Part shown: piece after piece, positions 54,401-59,803 of the stretch
Layout: each line of letters begins with the position of its first letter
Position numbering within the stretch: position 1 is the first letter of the stretch
DNA from: Acanthornis magna
Taxonomy: Eukaryota > Chordata > Aves > Passeriformes > Acanthizidae
Assembly: GCA_036785705.1 (NCBI GenBank)
Contig: JAWUZG010000001.1
Location: 9,300,001-9,364,000, forward strand
DNA: 64,000 nt
Reading direction: 5' to 3'
The notes under the pieces: model-generated
What the model was told of the DNA's origin: nothing
The model's input: only the letters and a program-made list of their open reading frames with translations
The model's database searches: none
Made by a program: the position numbers and the translations under genes

Positions 54401-57400
54401 ATATACATGTATTGTCAAGTCTCATGAGTATCAGAAACGGCTGAGAAAAGGCCAAAATTCAAGAAGTTGTTACAGTTAAAGGTTATTCCTTCCCCTAGTC
54501 CCACAGTTTTAGGGAGCACTAGTTCCTCTGTATGGTGTGAGATCTGCACACTTGACTTCATAAAAGCACATAAAAACAAGACATCATAAATGCTTTCAAA
54601 TAGGCTTTTCAGAAATGAACAGAAATACCACTGCTTTGTGATAGTTTGAGCACACCTAACCACTTCCTGGCCTTGTTTCGTCACAATGTCACAATGGTGA
54701 AAAGAACCTCTCAGTAGAATGAGCATGTTACACCGGCTCTGTTCCCATTCCTGCTGTTTGAGGGAACCTGTAAATTCATTCAGATCCTCTACAGCTCTTT
54801 TTAAGAACAGTCAACTTTGCTATTGTGACCATCGACTGCTTTAACATTCACAACACAAACTATTTCCTACCTGCTGGAAGCTGCTGCAAAAAAACATACT
54901 CTAGCTTACAGACACATTATCATCCCTAGCTGACTTCCCAGGTGACCATCCCAACAAAGTCAAAAAAGATTTATTTAATTAGCAGTCAGATTCCTGTGCA
55001 TGGAGGCAGAGACAACAACTGTCTTAGCTGTCTGTGCCAACATATTTATACTCCTTTTTGTTGGGCCAGGAGCCTTTGAAGCTTGTAGTGTGGAGTGTGC
55101 CAAGATCAGTTTAAGTTTTAAAATGTTGTTTGCATTCAACATTCAAAGCTATGTCAAGATTTTTACATCTTTGATAGAGCACATACATATTTGGCGAGTA
55201 CTAAAACAAATTATGGACTGCTATAGTTACCATGCAAAAATATAGTGATGATCAGACTTTATAATAATGGAAAGGACATTACAGTATGTGTAGGGGGACA
55301 AAAATTAAATTGGTGCTTATGGAAAAAAAAACCCAACCTTCTGTCCTAATCTACCAAGGTAGCTTTTCTAGGAAACTTATCATTTAAAGATAAACTTTTT
55401 TTTAAAAGGAAGGTTGTTTACACCCACCATCTAACATAAGACAGATGAGAATTAAAAAACAGTTTGTTAGCAAGAGAGATTGGAAAAAACTATAATTTCT
55501 AGAATGGCTTTGTTAGATGTCATTATCCCACTGAAGAATTACATGAAATATTGATTCTTAGTATTTATATTTGAAATCTGTAGCCAACCTTTATGTGACT
55601 TTCTCTTCTTTCCTGCAGCACAGATGAGAAAAAAGAGAAAAATGAGAAGTACCTTTCTCCCCTTAAACCACTTTCAAACACTGAACATATGCATCATTTT
55701 ATGACTCTAAAGCTCTTCCAGGTAGCAGATAGACATGAATCTGCATCAGATAAGCAGAAAAAAATTTGCTTGAGAAGTCTTTGTTATACTGCTGATTTTT
55801 TGTAAACATGGAGTTTTTGCTCTGAGTTTCCACTAGAACTGAGATTTTGGTTAACATCTTTATTAGCAGTTCAACCACTTTTAGCAGTCAGGAGTATAAA
55901 TTCACTAATGTAAAACAGTTTCAAAATAGCAATAAAAAATATTCATGAAAGGTTCTTTCTGCTTCTTGATAGCAATAGGACACTTGGACATCAGTGATGA
56001 AGAAATGTAGCATGATTGTGACTACTTCCATCAAAAAAGCAGCACAAATAAAAGATTTGGTGCTGGTGTCAGATAGGGGGCACTGATCATTTTATAGGAT
56101 ACAGAGTGCAACAGTTTGCAGCAGACCAGTCAGGAAAAACTCCCAAAGTAGTTTATTCTTCTGCATGTTTAGATTTGGCACATAAATGGATGAAGTTTGT
56201 TAGCAGAAAGAGATTATTGTTGTACCTTCTAAAGAAGGTACCTGCTCAGTGGATCTGTAAATAGTAAAGCACTTTTCATTCACAAGTACACTATTCTGCA
56301 GAATTAACAGCTGCCTCAGAGCATCCACTGCAAAGACATGCAAGATAAATGTTGCAGAATCATTTTTATGGTATGGTTTTTAAAATGGATATAAACATTT
56401 GACTAGATATAAACATTGAAATGTCTTTCTAGCCTAAGGGCATACCAATAAAAGAAAGAGAAAGAAAAAGCACAACACATTGCCTTGAGTAAAAAGACCT
56501 CAAAGTGGGAGAAGATACCCACTATTCAATTTCTCTTTGGGGCTTTCTTTGTTTTATTCACTATCAGACTGGGAAGATGTATAGAGTAGGGGTATTTTTT
56601 TTATATCTGAGATTGTGATTCGAGCAATGAAACAAAAATTAAGCAACGGAAGAGAATTTGAAAACTGTAATAAACATCAACAACACCATTATGACAAATG
56701 ATGGGTTTTTATTTATGTTCTCCTTAAAACTGGATCAGGTGGAGGAAAGTAAAACACAACTGAGTGGCCAGAGAGGAAAAAATATTACTATGCAGTAGAA
56801 TGAAGCGCAAAAATTACAGGGACAAAAATGAAGAGAGGGGGCAGGAGGCAATTTGTTAATTGGTCTCTTTTAATTTTCATTCAGCATAATCTTGTAATTT
56901 TGAGCATTTAATCCAGTTTCATGTCATGTTCATTTACTTTTTCTATTCAAATGAAAATTTCAATTTGTCCTCTGCTGCTTTAGCAGTAACGGTAGTGTTG
57001 TAGCAAGAAGGATATAAGGATAAAGGGAGAGGTTAAATGTATTATATTACCAACTGTTGCAAAAAAATCATAAATTTGCAGGCAAAGAGTGAATAGAAAT
57101 TCAGATAATTTTGTTGAAGGTAACTACTAATAAAATATCAATTTCATAAAAATAATGGCTCTTGAAATTTAGACAAAGTACACGACAAAATTCAATAAAT
57201 TTTTTGCTGCCTTTTAAGAATCAGATTACATACACATGATCTATAATGCACTAAAATCAAAATAAAACCAGCATGATTTATTGCATCTTAATGTAGCATT
57301 TATACAAGCAATATATTTCTTTCATCACACAGGTACTAAACAATGTAGTTTTCCACAACAGTTATTAACATGATGCAGATTGATTTATTTCTAACACTAG

Positions 57401-59792
57401 AAGAAAACAAGATATGAGGAAAGATTCACAAGTCAAGAAATTCAACTGGAAATGTTAGAGCAAAGATCTTTATTTCAAGGACATAACAACAAAGGCTCAA
57501 AGAAGTGGAAAGCTCCTTTTGTGAATGTATGGCAGTACTCTAACCAACAGAATAGGCTAACGTCAACTTCGTAATAAATGAAAATACTTGGTGAAAGGAA
57601 GCAAGTCATGATGAAGTGGGTGGCTTTTGTTCAAACTTTGTCAAGTTTTTAATATTTTTACCTAACCCACAAAGCCAAACAATGTTACCACGTTTTATAA
57701 AAAATGAAGGATTGAGAGTGTGCATGTTTGACTTCGTGCTCTTTGTATGTTTATCTGCTGCTTACATGAGAAAAACAAGAGAGGTTTGACTGGAACAGGG
57801 CATATATCTCTTTTTAAAGAAATCTTATAATAACAAAAGCTGTCCCTTCTGATAAGTACATGCTGTGCAGGCATAAACGACCAGTCAGTGAGACTGAGAT
57901 AATATGATACAATTCTGCTTCTGTGGAAAAATTCTGAAAGCTATTCCAAGAAGTTAAAACCAGCATCAATGCGACATCCTCTATGGTGACCCAAGTAATA
58001 TATTTATCTCTGAATTATGTATGAAGTTCAACAAAGGAAAACAAATACGTCAGTGGAAGAGAAGAAATGTGAATAAGTGATGAAAAGCCCAACTCACCCA
58101 TAAAGTACAAGTGCAAACTGTTAAAAATCATGGTAAAATAAATGAGTCACAGTTCCCTTCTAGCAATTGACCAAATGACCGAAAGACCTCATTTATTAAA
58201 TACTATGCAAATTGCTTACTTTGGTTTTCCACAGCATGTTTTTTCCTGAGTTGGGAACAACTAGAAATACTCCAGTTACCCTGTATTTGCCATTAATGAC
58301 TTACAATGTTATCAGTGTTAAAAAAGTTAGCCTTAAATCTGATATGCAGAATAACCCCTTTGGAAAGATTTATTTAAGAAAAAAAAAAATCAGGCAAATG
58401 ATCTAAAAATTTTCTAGAATAAGTCTAGAAAAATAAGTTTTCACCATGATTAAAAATAAGGAAAACAAAGCAGAAATGCAGAATACAGTTTAGAAGGGAT
58501 GTGGGGGCACTTCTGCTGCTTCCTTGGACTGAGAAGAAAGGAGGTTGGTGCTGGAACAACACTGGAAGCTGTGGGCTCCCCTTATACTGGCACTGGACTG
58601 AAAGCAGCAGCTTCATGCTATGTTCAGAATGATCTAATAGCAGAATAGGAAAGGGCCAGTCCTATTTTCCCCTTCACTACAAATTCTCGCCCTGTCCTTT
58701 CTACTGACCTTGGGTTGTAGGCAGAGAGAGAGAGCCAGCGTAGCAAACTGATCCGACAGATCCAAGGTGGAAAGAGCCCAAGGCAAAGCAACTTTAAGTA
58801 AGAGTTTTGAGAAAAACGTGAAGTATGAACAAAGGCTGCTAAGGATACAAGGGAGATGTACATTTTTATTATAAAGAGGGCAGAAACTGACTGGTCTCCA
58901 TTTTCACTGTGGAAAAGGCAAGAAGAAAGCTGCGTTATTCACTACAAAGGAATTTTAAATTGGGATTTGGGGAAAACATTTTATAAAACTCTGGCAATGA
59001 TGACATGCTAGAAAAGGATACCCAAAGAGCTATCTCCATCAATTAAAGATTTGAAGAACAAATTAGACAAATATCTGCAGAGAATCTACTTCAGTACAAA
59101 CTTCAGATTAGATTATCTCAATGACTCTTCTGGTCTTACATTTTTAAGGATTGCATTTGATATATATTTGATATTTAAAATTTTAAATTATTTCTAGTAT
59201 TCTGAAGGATTCCTTAATATAAAAGAGTCTGCAAAAGAAATTGAGTTCCAAGAGGTTTCTTCTATCACCTCATCAATTAATAATGCCTCAGGAGCCACTT
59301 ACCTGTGATTTTTCCTGCAGCTATGGAGCCTTTCTAAAAATTATGATGCAATTACCTCTACAGATAGAATAGTACAAGACCAAAACCAAGACTGCTCTAT
59401 TCTCATTCCCCTTAAGGCCATGATCACTGAAAAAAACCCCATGGTTATCTGTTAAGCACAGCATCCCCAGCAAGAACTTGATATCACTTAATAAAATTTT
59501 CTTACTACTTAAAAAAAATCAAAGAAATGGGGAAGACATAGATAGTCTGTGGTAACAACCTTCAATTATTAAAAGTGAAAAATACACTTCAGATTAATTA
59601 CTTTGCACTGTTACAGACAGAGAAAGCTGGGGCACATGGTACCTCATCTAAACACTGAAACGCAGGAATTGCTGTTCCGTCAGTGGGTCCCTCGTCCTGG
59701 CTAGGAATTGTTGGGGTCAGCACACGGGTAGGTGACCCATTCTCGGCTGCCACTTCTGTGTCACTGGGACTTCCTTCACCAGCCTCACTCAT
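236..59792 (-). CDS. CCDC146: CCDC146, coiled-coil domain-containing protein 146 (17 coding exons, 3' end outside window)
   Basis: Long coiled-coil protein of centrioles and axonemal microtubules; in mammals it is needed for sperm flagellum structure, and loss causes flagellar malformation and male infertility (established knowledge). Exons in transcript order: 59643-59792, 34364-34446, 30769-30975, 22935-22992, 22198-22371, 21529-21602, 20155-20382, 19059-19245, 15646-15741, 14454-14624, 12561-12649, 12281-12445, 9767-9985, 8925-9153, 3488-3616, 1854-1991, 236-484. All have GT donors and AG acceptors, and the phases join without a stop to 882 codons. The joined product aligns with human CCDC146 (recalled, 955 aa) nearly without gaps, with landmarks such as [14 protein letters not shown] and LYEKIN/FYEKIN. 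It is Glu/Lys/Leu-rich throughout, as expected of coiled coil. The last ~70 residues, the conserved proline-rich tail, lie beyond position 1. FGL2 sits antisense in the first intron. Confidence 0.96.
485..1853 (-). other. CCDC146 intron between exons 16 and 17
   Basis: No repeat recognised. On the plus strand a long pyrimidine tract with AG ends at about 1513, followed by an open stretch to about 1626. Two AATAA-type poly(A) hexamers lie near 813-830 on the plus strand. Neither is enough to call a gene. Confidence 0.7.
1854..1991 (-). CDS. CCDC146: CCDC146 coding exon 16
   Basis: Acceptor ccttgctgcag, donor AGG|gtaagaag. The 46 codons ([20 protein letters not shown] ... [10 protein letters not shown]) match human LELQLAKKEEKLLEKDFIYE and KQDTLLLAKK. 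Confidence 0.95.
1992..3487 (-). other. CCDC146 intron between exons 15 and 16
   Basis: Contains an 18-T run at 2296-2313. The stretch 2500-3340 is clearly richer in G+C than its surroundings and open on both strands for a few hundred bases, which may be composition only. Confidence 0.7.
2296..2313 (+). repeat. Poly(T) run of 18
   Basis: Uninterrupted T run in a CCDC146 intron. Confidence 0.95.
3488..3616 (-). CDS. CCDC146: CCDC146 coding exon 15
   Basis: Acceptor ttatttgctag, donor CAG|gtaacg. The 43 codons ([20 protein letters not shown] ... LLKRIEQ) match human FSQCTDRIKDLEKQFVKPDG. The middle is a Gly/Ser/Pro-containing linker between coiled coils. Confidence 0.93.
5394..5407 (+). repeat. 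Poly(G) run of 14
   Basis: Uninterrupted run of 14 G within otherwise AT-rich intron; poly(C) in the CCDC146 pre-mRNA sense. Confidence 0.95.
6845..6950 (+). repeat. Diverged local direct repeat, copy 1
   Basis: Shares GCCTGTAAAT, ATTGATRGTAA, TTACTAGCACTTGCTT and GCTT(C/A)AGA in the same order and spacing with 7161-7266. No known family recognised. Confidence 0.75.
7161..7266 (+). repeat. Diverged local direct repeat, copy 2
   Basis: Second copy of the repeat at 6845-6950, in the same orientation, 316 bp away start to start, diverged by substitutions and small indels. Confidence 0.75.
8032..8055 (+). repeat. Poly(T) run of 24
   Basis: Uninterrupted run of 24 T, poly(A) in the CCDC146 sense. 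No retrotransposed gene is recognisable beside it. Confidence 0.95.
8925..9153 (-). CDS. CCDC146: CCDC146 coding exon 14
   Basis: Acceptor ccttatttcag, donor CAG|gttggt. It encodes [20 protein letters not shown] to HLVRLQIQ. Human has SGVQLIEREEEICIFYEKIN at this place. Ends in phase 0. Confidence 0.95.
9154..9766 (-). other. CCDC146 intron between exons 13 and 14
   Basis: 613 nt of AT-rich intron; nothing recognised. Confidence 0.8.
9767..9985 (-). CDS. CCDC146: CCDC146 coding exon 13
   Basis: Acceptor tatgttaaag, donor GAAAG|gtacat. The 72 codons start [20 protein letters not shown] and run through [20 protein letters not shown] to QQQNE. They match human IDRLANTITMIEEEMVQLRK. Confidence 0.95.
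9986..12280 (-). other. CCDC146 intron between exons 12 and 13
   Basis: 2.3 kb. A short stretch near 12200-12250 (ATTCCCTCCTAAGATTTTTT, then CCAATCTTACATTTCTG) resembles a worn CR1 3' end, but is too short to assert. Nothing else recognised. Confidence 0.7.
12281..12445 (-). CDS. CCDC146: CCDC146 coding exon 12
   Basis: Acceptor atttctttag, donor GAAAG|gtgagt (near consensus). It encodes [20 protein letters not shown] ... NAVISKE, aligned with human REFAKLYDTIRNERNKFVNL. It is separated from exon 11 by an intron of only 115 nt. Confidence 0.94.
12561..12649 (-). CDS. CCDC146: CCDC146 coding exon 11
   Basis: Acceptor aaatttcag, donor AAAGA|gtaagaa. It encodes [20 protein letters not shown] and KKMKRQIQK plus two bases, aligned with human TNIVKEMKAKDLEIRIHKKK. 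Confidence 0.94.
12650..14453 (-). other. CCDC146 intron between exons 10 and 11
   Basis: 1.8 kb, of which 13757-14222 is a CR1 element. The rest is AT-rich without recognised content. Confidence 0.8.
13757..14222 (-). mobile_element. CR1 LINE fragment, 5'-truncated, minus orientation
   Basis: On the plus strand it opens with CAGAATCTCAGAATCACAGA, the antisense of the CR1 tail repeat (ATTCTGTGATTCT). The typical antisense 3' part follows: TCAAGCTCAACTCCTGGCCC, AGCCTGTCCAGTGCCCGACC and CTCCTCTCCTCCAGGCTGAA. The 3' end is therefore at the low coordinate and the element is truncated at its 5' end near 14222. It is the best preserved repeat in the window. No reverse transcriptase sequence remains. 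Confidence 0.88.
14454..14624 (-). CDS. CCDC146: CCDC146 coding exon 10
   Basis: Acceptor tcttctttag, donor AAG|gtaaaa. The 57 codons ([20 protein letters not shown] ... NAQKAK) match human around SEMESKLVEQQLAEENKLLK. Both boundaries are phase 0. Confidence 0.94.
14625..15645 (-). other. CCDC146 intron between exons 9 and 10
   Basis: 1 kb, AT-rich; a 13-A run lies at 15613-15625, close to the donor of exon 9. Nothing else seen. Confidence 0.8.
15646..15741 (-). CDS. CCDC146: CCDC146 coding exon 9
   Basis: Acceptor tatttttgtag, donor CAG|gtgctga. The 32 codons [20 protein letters not shown]... match human STLSERRRELHKEVEVAKRN. Confidence 0.93.
16535..16755 (+). mobile_element. CR1 LINE 3' fragment, plus orientation
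   Basis: Sense CR1 3' region: ATTAGATATAAGGAAGAATT, CACTGGCACGGGTTGCCCAG, CATCCCTGGAAATATTCAAG, GGCCAGGCTGGACTGAGG and AAAGGTCCCTTCCAAGCC, ending at AAATGATTCTAATT in place of the usual tail. Moderately diverged. Confidence 0.87.
17113..17167 (+). repeat. Short imperfect tandem repeat (about 23-bp unit)
   Basis: Two and a third units of GTGG(G)AGCAAARNTAGCTTTT followed by (T/C)(G/T)T. Borders a GC-richer, CpG-containing patch. Confidence 0.7.
19059..19245 (-). CDS. CCDC146: CCDC146 coding exon 8
   Basis: Acceptor ctgtatag. It encodes [20 protein letters not shown] ... KHKRLKIE (62 codons), matching human around GILDLNLRNSLIDKQNYHDE. The donor GAG|gtctgt is weak in its intronic bases but is fixed by phase and by the alignment to exon 9. 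Confidence 0.91.
19246..20154 (-). other. CCDC146 intron between exons 7 and 8
   Basis: 909 nt AT-rich intron; nothing recognised. Confidence 0.8.
20155..20382 (-). CDS. CCDC146: CCDC146 coding exon 7 (alternative donor at 20149)
   Basis: Acceptor atatccacag; the coding sequence runs [20 protein letters not shown] to ELAILSD. Two in-phase donors compete. CAG|gttaga (exon end 20155) gives the human-like length LSDR-QILE. GA|gtaaga six bases further (exon end 20149) has a better intronic consensus and would insert two residues. I chose 20155 because it aligns without a gap. Confidence 0.85.
20383..21528 (-). other. CCDC146 intron between exons 6 and 7
   Basis: Holds the TA/CA microsatellite at 21376-21495. 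A GC-richer stretch at 21040-21290 is open on the plus strand for about 78 codons but matches nothing I know. Confidence 0.75.
21376..21495 (+). repeat. Compound microsatellite (CATATA)n-(CACATA)n-(TA)n
   Basis: About 120 bp of pure alternating purine-pyrimidine sequence: (CATATA) units, then (CACATA) units, then a short CATATA/CATA block and a run of TA. It lies only about 33 nt downstream of the exon 6 donor in CCDC146 sense, where it reads as UA/UG-rich RNA. Confidence 0.95.
21529..21602 (-). CDS. CCDC146: CCDC146 coding exon 6 (74 nt)
   Basis: Acceptor ttgtcactag, donor AAAT|gtatgt. It encodes [20 protein letters not shown] and NQKK plus two bases. Human has DEVAHHQTIPVQIGKEIEKI at this place. 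A large TA/CA microsatellite begins about 33 nt past the donor. Confidence 0.93.
21603..22197 (-). other. CCDC146 intron between exons 5 and 6
   Basis: 595 nt; nothing recognised. Confidence 0.8.
22198..22371 (-). CDS. CCDC146: CCDC146 coding exon 5
   Basis: Acceptor catttttaaag, donor AAA|gtaaca. The 58 codons start [20 protein letters not shown] and end QETQTFFK. They match human residues around KILRESTEELRKEIMQKKLE with a one-residue length difference at the junction. Confidence 0.93.
22372..22934 (-). other. CCDC146 intron between exons 4 and 5
   Basis: 563 nt; apart from a small tandem duplication of CTCTAGAAATACA near 22828-22853, nothing recognised. Confidence 0.8.
22935..22992 (-). 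CDS. CCDC146: CCDC146 coding exon 4 (58 nt)
   Basis: A small exon between acceptor tttttactgtag and the strong donor AAG|gtaagtac. It encodes [19 protein letters not shown], aligned with human LKEEKIIIVKEFEKITKPG. Phases on both sides are consistent. Confidence 0.93.
22993..30768 (-). other. CCDC146 intron between exons 3 and 4
   Basis: 7.8-kb intron. An old CR1-type fragment is at 29165-29400. Short open frames in the stretch 28.0-29.1 kb show no homology that I recognise. No missing CCDC146 exon is needed here: exons 3 and 4 join in phase with a gapless human match. Confidence 0.75.
29165..29400 (+). mobile_element. Old CR1-type LINE 3' fragment, plus orientation
   Basis: Recognisable blocks in CR1 order: TTTGTGGAACTCGTTGCCC, TTGCAATGTCAGAAGTTTG, GGAGGAGACAGGAGAAGTTC, then CTCATGGACCTCTGGTCAGA at the 3' end. 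Strongly diverged, so the family assignment is tentative. Confidence 0.6.
30769..30975 (-). CDS. CCDC146: CCDC146 coding exon 3
   Basis: The acceptor tatatttag is chosen over tttacag six bases on, because only the former keeps the frame [20 protein letters not shown], which matches human STQESEVQLLQNAKRF. The donor GGAATG|gtaggt is fixed by phase: it leaves TG, completed to Cys by exon 4, and gives a gapless match to human around KEREFHNQYRLNS. Reading through would meet TAG at once. Confidence 0.94.
30976..34363 (-). other. CCDC146 intron between exons 2 and 3
   Basis: 3.4 kb AT-rich intron with one small CR1 remnant at 31105-31190. A 115-codon open frame on the plus strand (32985-33332) has no recognised homology and no splice support. 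Confidence 0.75.
31105..31190 (+). mobile_element. Short CR1 3' remnant, plus orientation
   Basis: CCTTGGACAGGAGGTTGGAC, then GACCTCCTGAGTTCAAACCT and GAATCATCCTA correspond to the CR1 3' end. Only about 85 bp remain. Confidence 0.6.
34364..34446 (-). CDS. CCDC146: CCDC146 coding exon 2
   Basis: Acceptor ccttccatag, donor ATAAG|gtataat. It encodes [20 protein letters not shown] and then ILHKAVI plus two bases. This aligns with human LHAMGKLPGTRMAALKAKYT. It follows a 25-kb intron. Confidence 0.94.
34975..35425 (-). mobile_element. CR1 LINE fragment, minus orientation
   Basis: Antisense CR1 blocks in order: AATACCTCCAGGGATAGTGA, GAGCAGCCTGTTCCAAAACT, CCTTTTCTCCAGGCTGAACA, CTCCAGACCCTTCCCCAGCT and TTGTAGTGAGGGGCCCAAAA. 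Lacks the extreme 3' tail. It lies about 530 bp upstream of CCDC146 exon 2 in transcript sense. Confidence 0.85.
37208..37220 (+). promoter_or_regulatory. Perfect RFX X-box palindrome
   Basis: GTTGCC-T-GGCAAC: two perfect inverted half-sites with a 1-nt spacer, the form bound by RFX factors that control ciliary genes. It is in CCDC146 intron 1, about 2.8 kb upstream of exon 2 in transcript sense. Binding is inferred from the motif and from the ciliary role of the host gene. Confidence 0.6.
39779..39930 (-). mobile_element. Old CR1 fragment, minus orientation
   Basis: AAATTAAGGCAGGAAGGAAC, then CTTGCTCAAAGCAGGGGTAA, GGCTAGGTCACCTGAGGGCC and TGTCAAATTTTGAGAAAGTG follow the antisense CR1 3' end. 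Diverged and short. Confidence 0.65.
43070..43085 (+). repeat. Perfect 16-bp palindrome
   Basis: TCTCTAGATCTAGAGA is its own reverse complement. No associated function visible. Confidence 0.9.
45532..45540 (+). promoter_or_regulatory. STAT-type site (distal) upstream of FGL2
   Basis: TTCCAGGAA fits the TTCN3GAA palindrome bound by STAT dimers. It is followed directly by GGAAAAGAAAA, an NFAT/ETS-like core. About 240 bp upstream of the TATA box. Confidence 0.45.
45632..45638 (+). promoter_or_regulatory. AP-1 site upstream of FGL2
   Basis: Exact TGAGTCA, about 140 bp upstream of the TATA box. Motif match only. Confidence 0.5.
45728..45736 (+). promoter_or_regulatory. STAT-type site (proximal) of FGL2
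   Basis: TTCTGAGAA fits TTCN3GAA and lies about 42 bp upstream of the TATA box. Mammalian FGL2 is induced by interferon-gamma through STAT1, so a proximal GAS-like element is expected; binding here is inferred. Confidence 0.5.
45779..45785 (+). promoter_or_regulatory. FGL2: FGL2 TATA box
   Basis: TATAAAG, 55 bp upstream of the initiator ATG. A start site about 30 bp downstream would fall near 45805-45812 and give a 5' UTR of only about 25 nt. Upstream in-frame ATGs at 45705 and 45708 precede the TATA box and so would not be transcribed from this promoter. Confidence 0.7.
45834..46446 (+). CDS. FGL2: FGL2 coding exon 1: signal peptide and coiled coil
   Basis: 204 codons plus one base, donor CCTG|gtatgt. 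Encodes the signal peptide, the acidic linker [10 protein letters not shown], conserved [18 protein letters not shown], the coiled coil and the [20 protein letters not shown] block. The latter is almost identical to human [20 protein letters not shown]. Confidence 0.97.
45834..49869 (+). CDS. FGL2: FGL2, fibrinogen-like protein 2 (fibroleukin), complete, two exons
   Basis: Secreted or membrane-associated fibrinogen-family protein. In mammals the soluble form is an immunoregulatory ligand made by T cells, and the membrane form on macrophages and endothelium cleaves prothrombin directly (established knowledge). Exons 45834-46446 and 49163-49869, joined in phase 1, give 439 aa, the same length as human. 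Residues 1-22 or so are a signal peptide. Residues about 75-190 form a coiled coil with CCQDC and KCSSKC cysteines for chain linkage. A fibrinogen C-terminal domain spans about 207-439, with DKDND calcium-site residues at 360-364 and the [17 protein letters not shown] block. N-glycosylation sequons: N181, N235, N265, N277. Start chosen at [10 protein letters not shown] because it begins the signal peptide and matches human MKLANWYW; the frame is open further upstream. Two differences from mammals stand out: Lys92 at the position of mouse Ser89, and altered cysteine spacing. Confidence 0.98.
46447..49162 (+). other. FGL2 intron
   Basis: 2.7-kb single intron, phase 1, donor gtatgt and acceptor ttctttcaccag. 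AT-rich; no repeat or embedded gene recognised. Confidence 0.9.
49163..49869 (+). CDS. FGL2: FGL2 coding exon 2: fibrinogen C-terminal domain
   Basis: Encodes residues 205-439 and TAA. Contains conserved [65 protein letters not shown] and RNGIFWGTW, all diagnostic of the fibrinogen-related domain. The four domain cysteines (213, 242, 371, 384) are present. NLS at 277 is a sequon absent from human (NLR). Confidence 0.98.
50563..50670 (-). mobile_element. CR1 3' remnant inside the FGL2 3' UTR, minus orientation
   Basis: AAATCACAGAATCATTTAGT, then TTGGAAAAGACCTTTAAGAT, ATTGAATCCAGCTGTTAGCA, CCATGTCTCTAAGTGTCATC: the antisense CR1 3' end, about 100 bp. Confidence 0.8.
52251..52256 (+). promoter_or_regulatory. 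FGL2: FGL2 poly(A) signal
   Basis: AATAAA preceded by a T-rich stretch (TATTTTTGTTTTCTCTTGG) and followed by TGTCACACTGTTAAAG. Cleavage would fall near 52265-52280. Confidence 0.55.
52978..52998 (+). repeat. Poly(A) run of 21
   Basis: Uninterrupted A run followed by GAGAAAAGAAAGGAG. The sequence before it is not a recognisable processed gene. Confidence 0.95.
58985..59155 (+). mobile_element. Possible worn CR1 fragment, plus orientation
   Basis: TTAGACAAATATCTGCAGAG, then TCAGATTAGATTATCTCAAT and GACTCTTCTGGTCTTACATT resemble the CR1 3' end. Too diverged for certainty. Confidence 0.4.
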
Positions 59793-59803
59793 TGTTTAAA
59801 GCT
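59643..59803 (-). CDS. CCDC146: CCDC146 coding exon 1 with start codon
   Basis: The start ATG is at 59792-59790. Fifty codons follow ([14 protein letters not shown]...FQCLDE) and end in phase 0 at donor GAG|gtacc. An acceptor-like ctttctag ends at 59804, so the exon carries 11 nt of 5' UTR and there must be an upstream untranslated exon. The N-terminus is acidic, Ser/Thr/Pro-rich and little conserved with human, but it has the same place and phase. No in-frame ATG lies between acceptor and start, which supports this start. Confidence 0.88.

Larger units (their letters stand above)
52271..59642 (-). other. CCDC146 intron 1, part upstream of FGL2's 3' end
   Basis: 7.4 kb of AT-rich intron. Contains a 21-A run at 52978-52998 followed by purine-rich sequence, and a worn CR1-like stretch at 58985-59155. 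No gene recognised. Confidence 0.75.
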
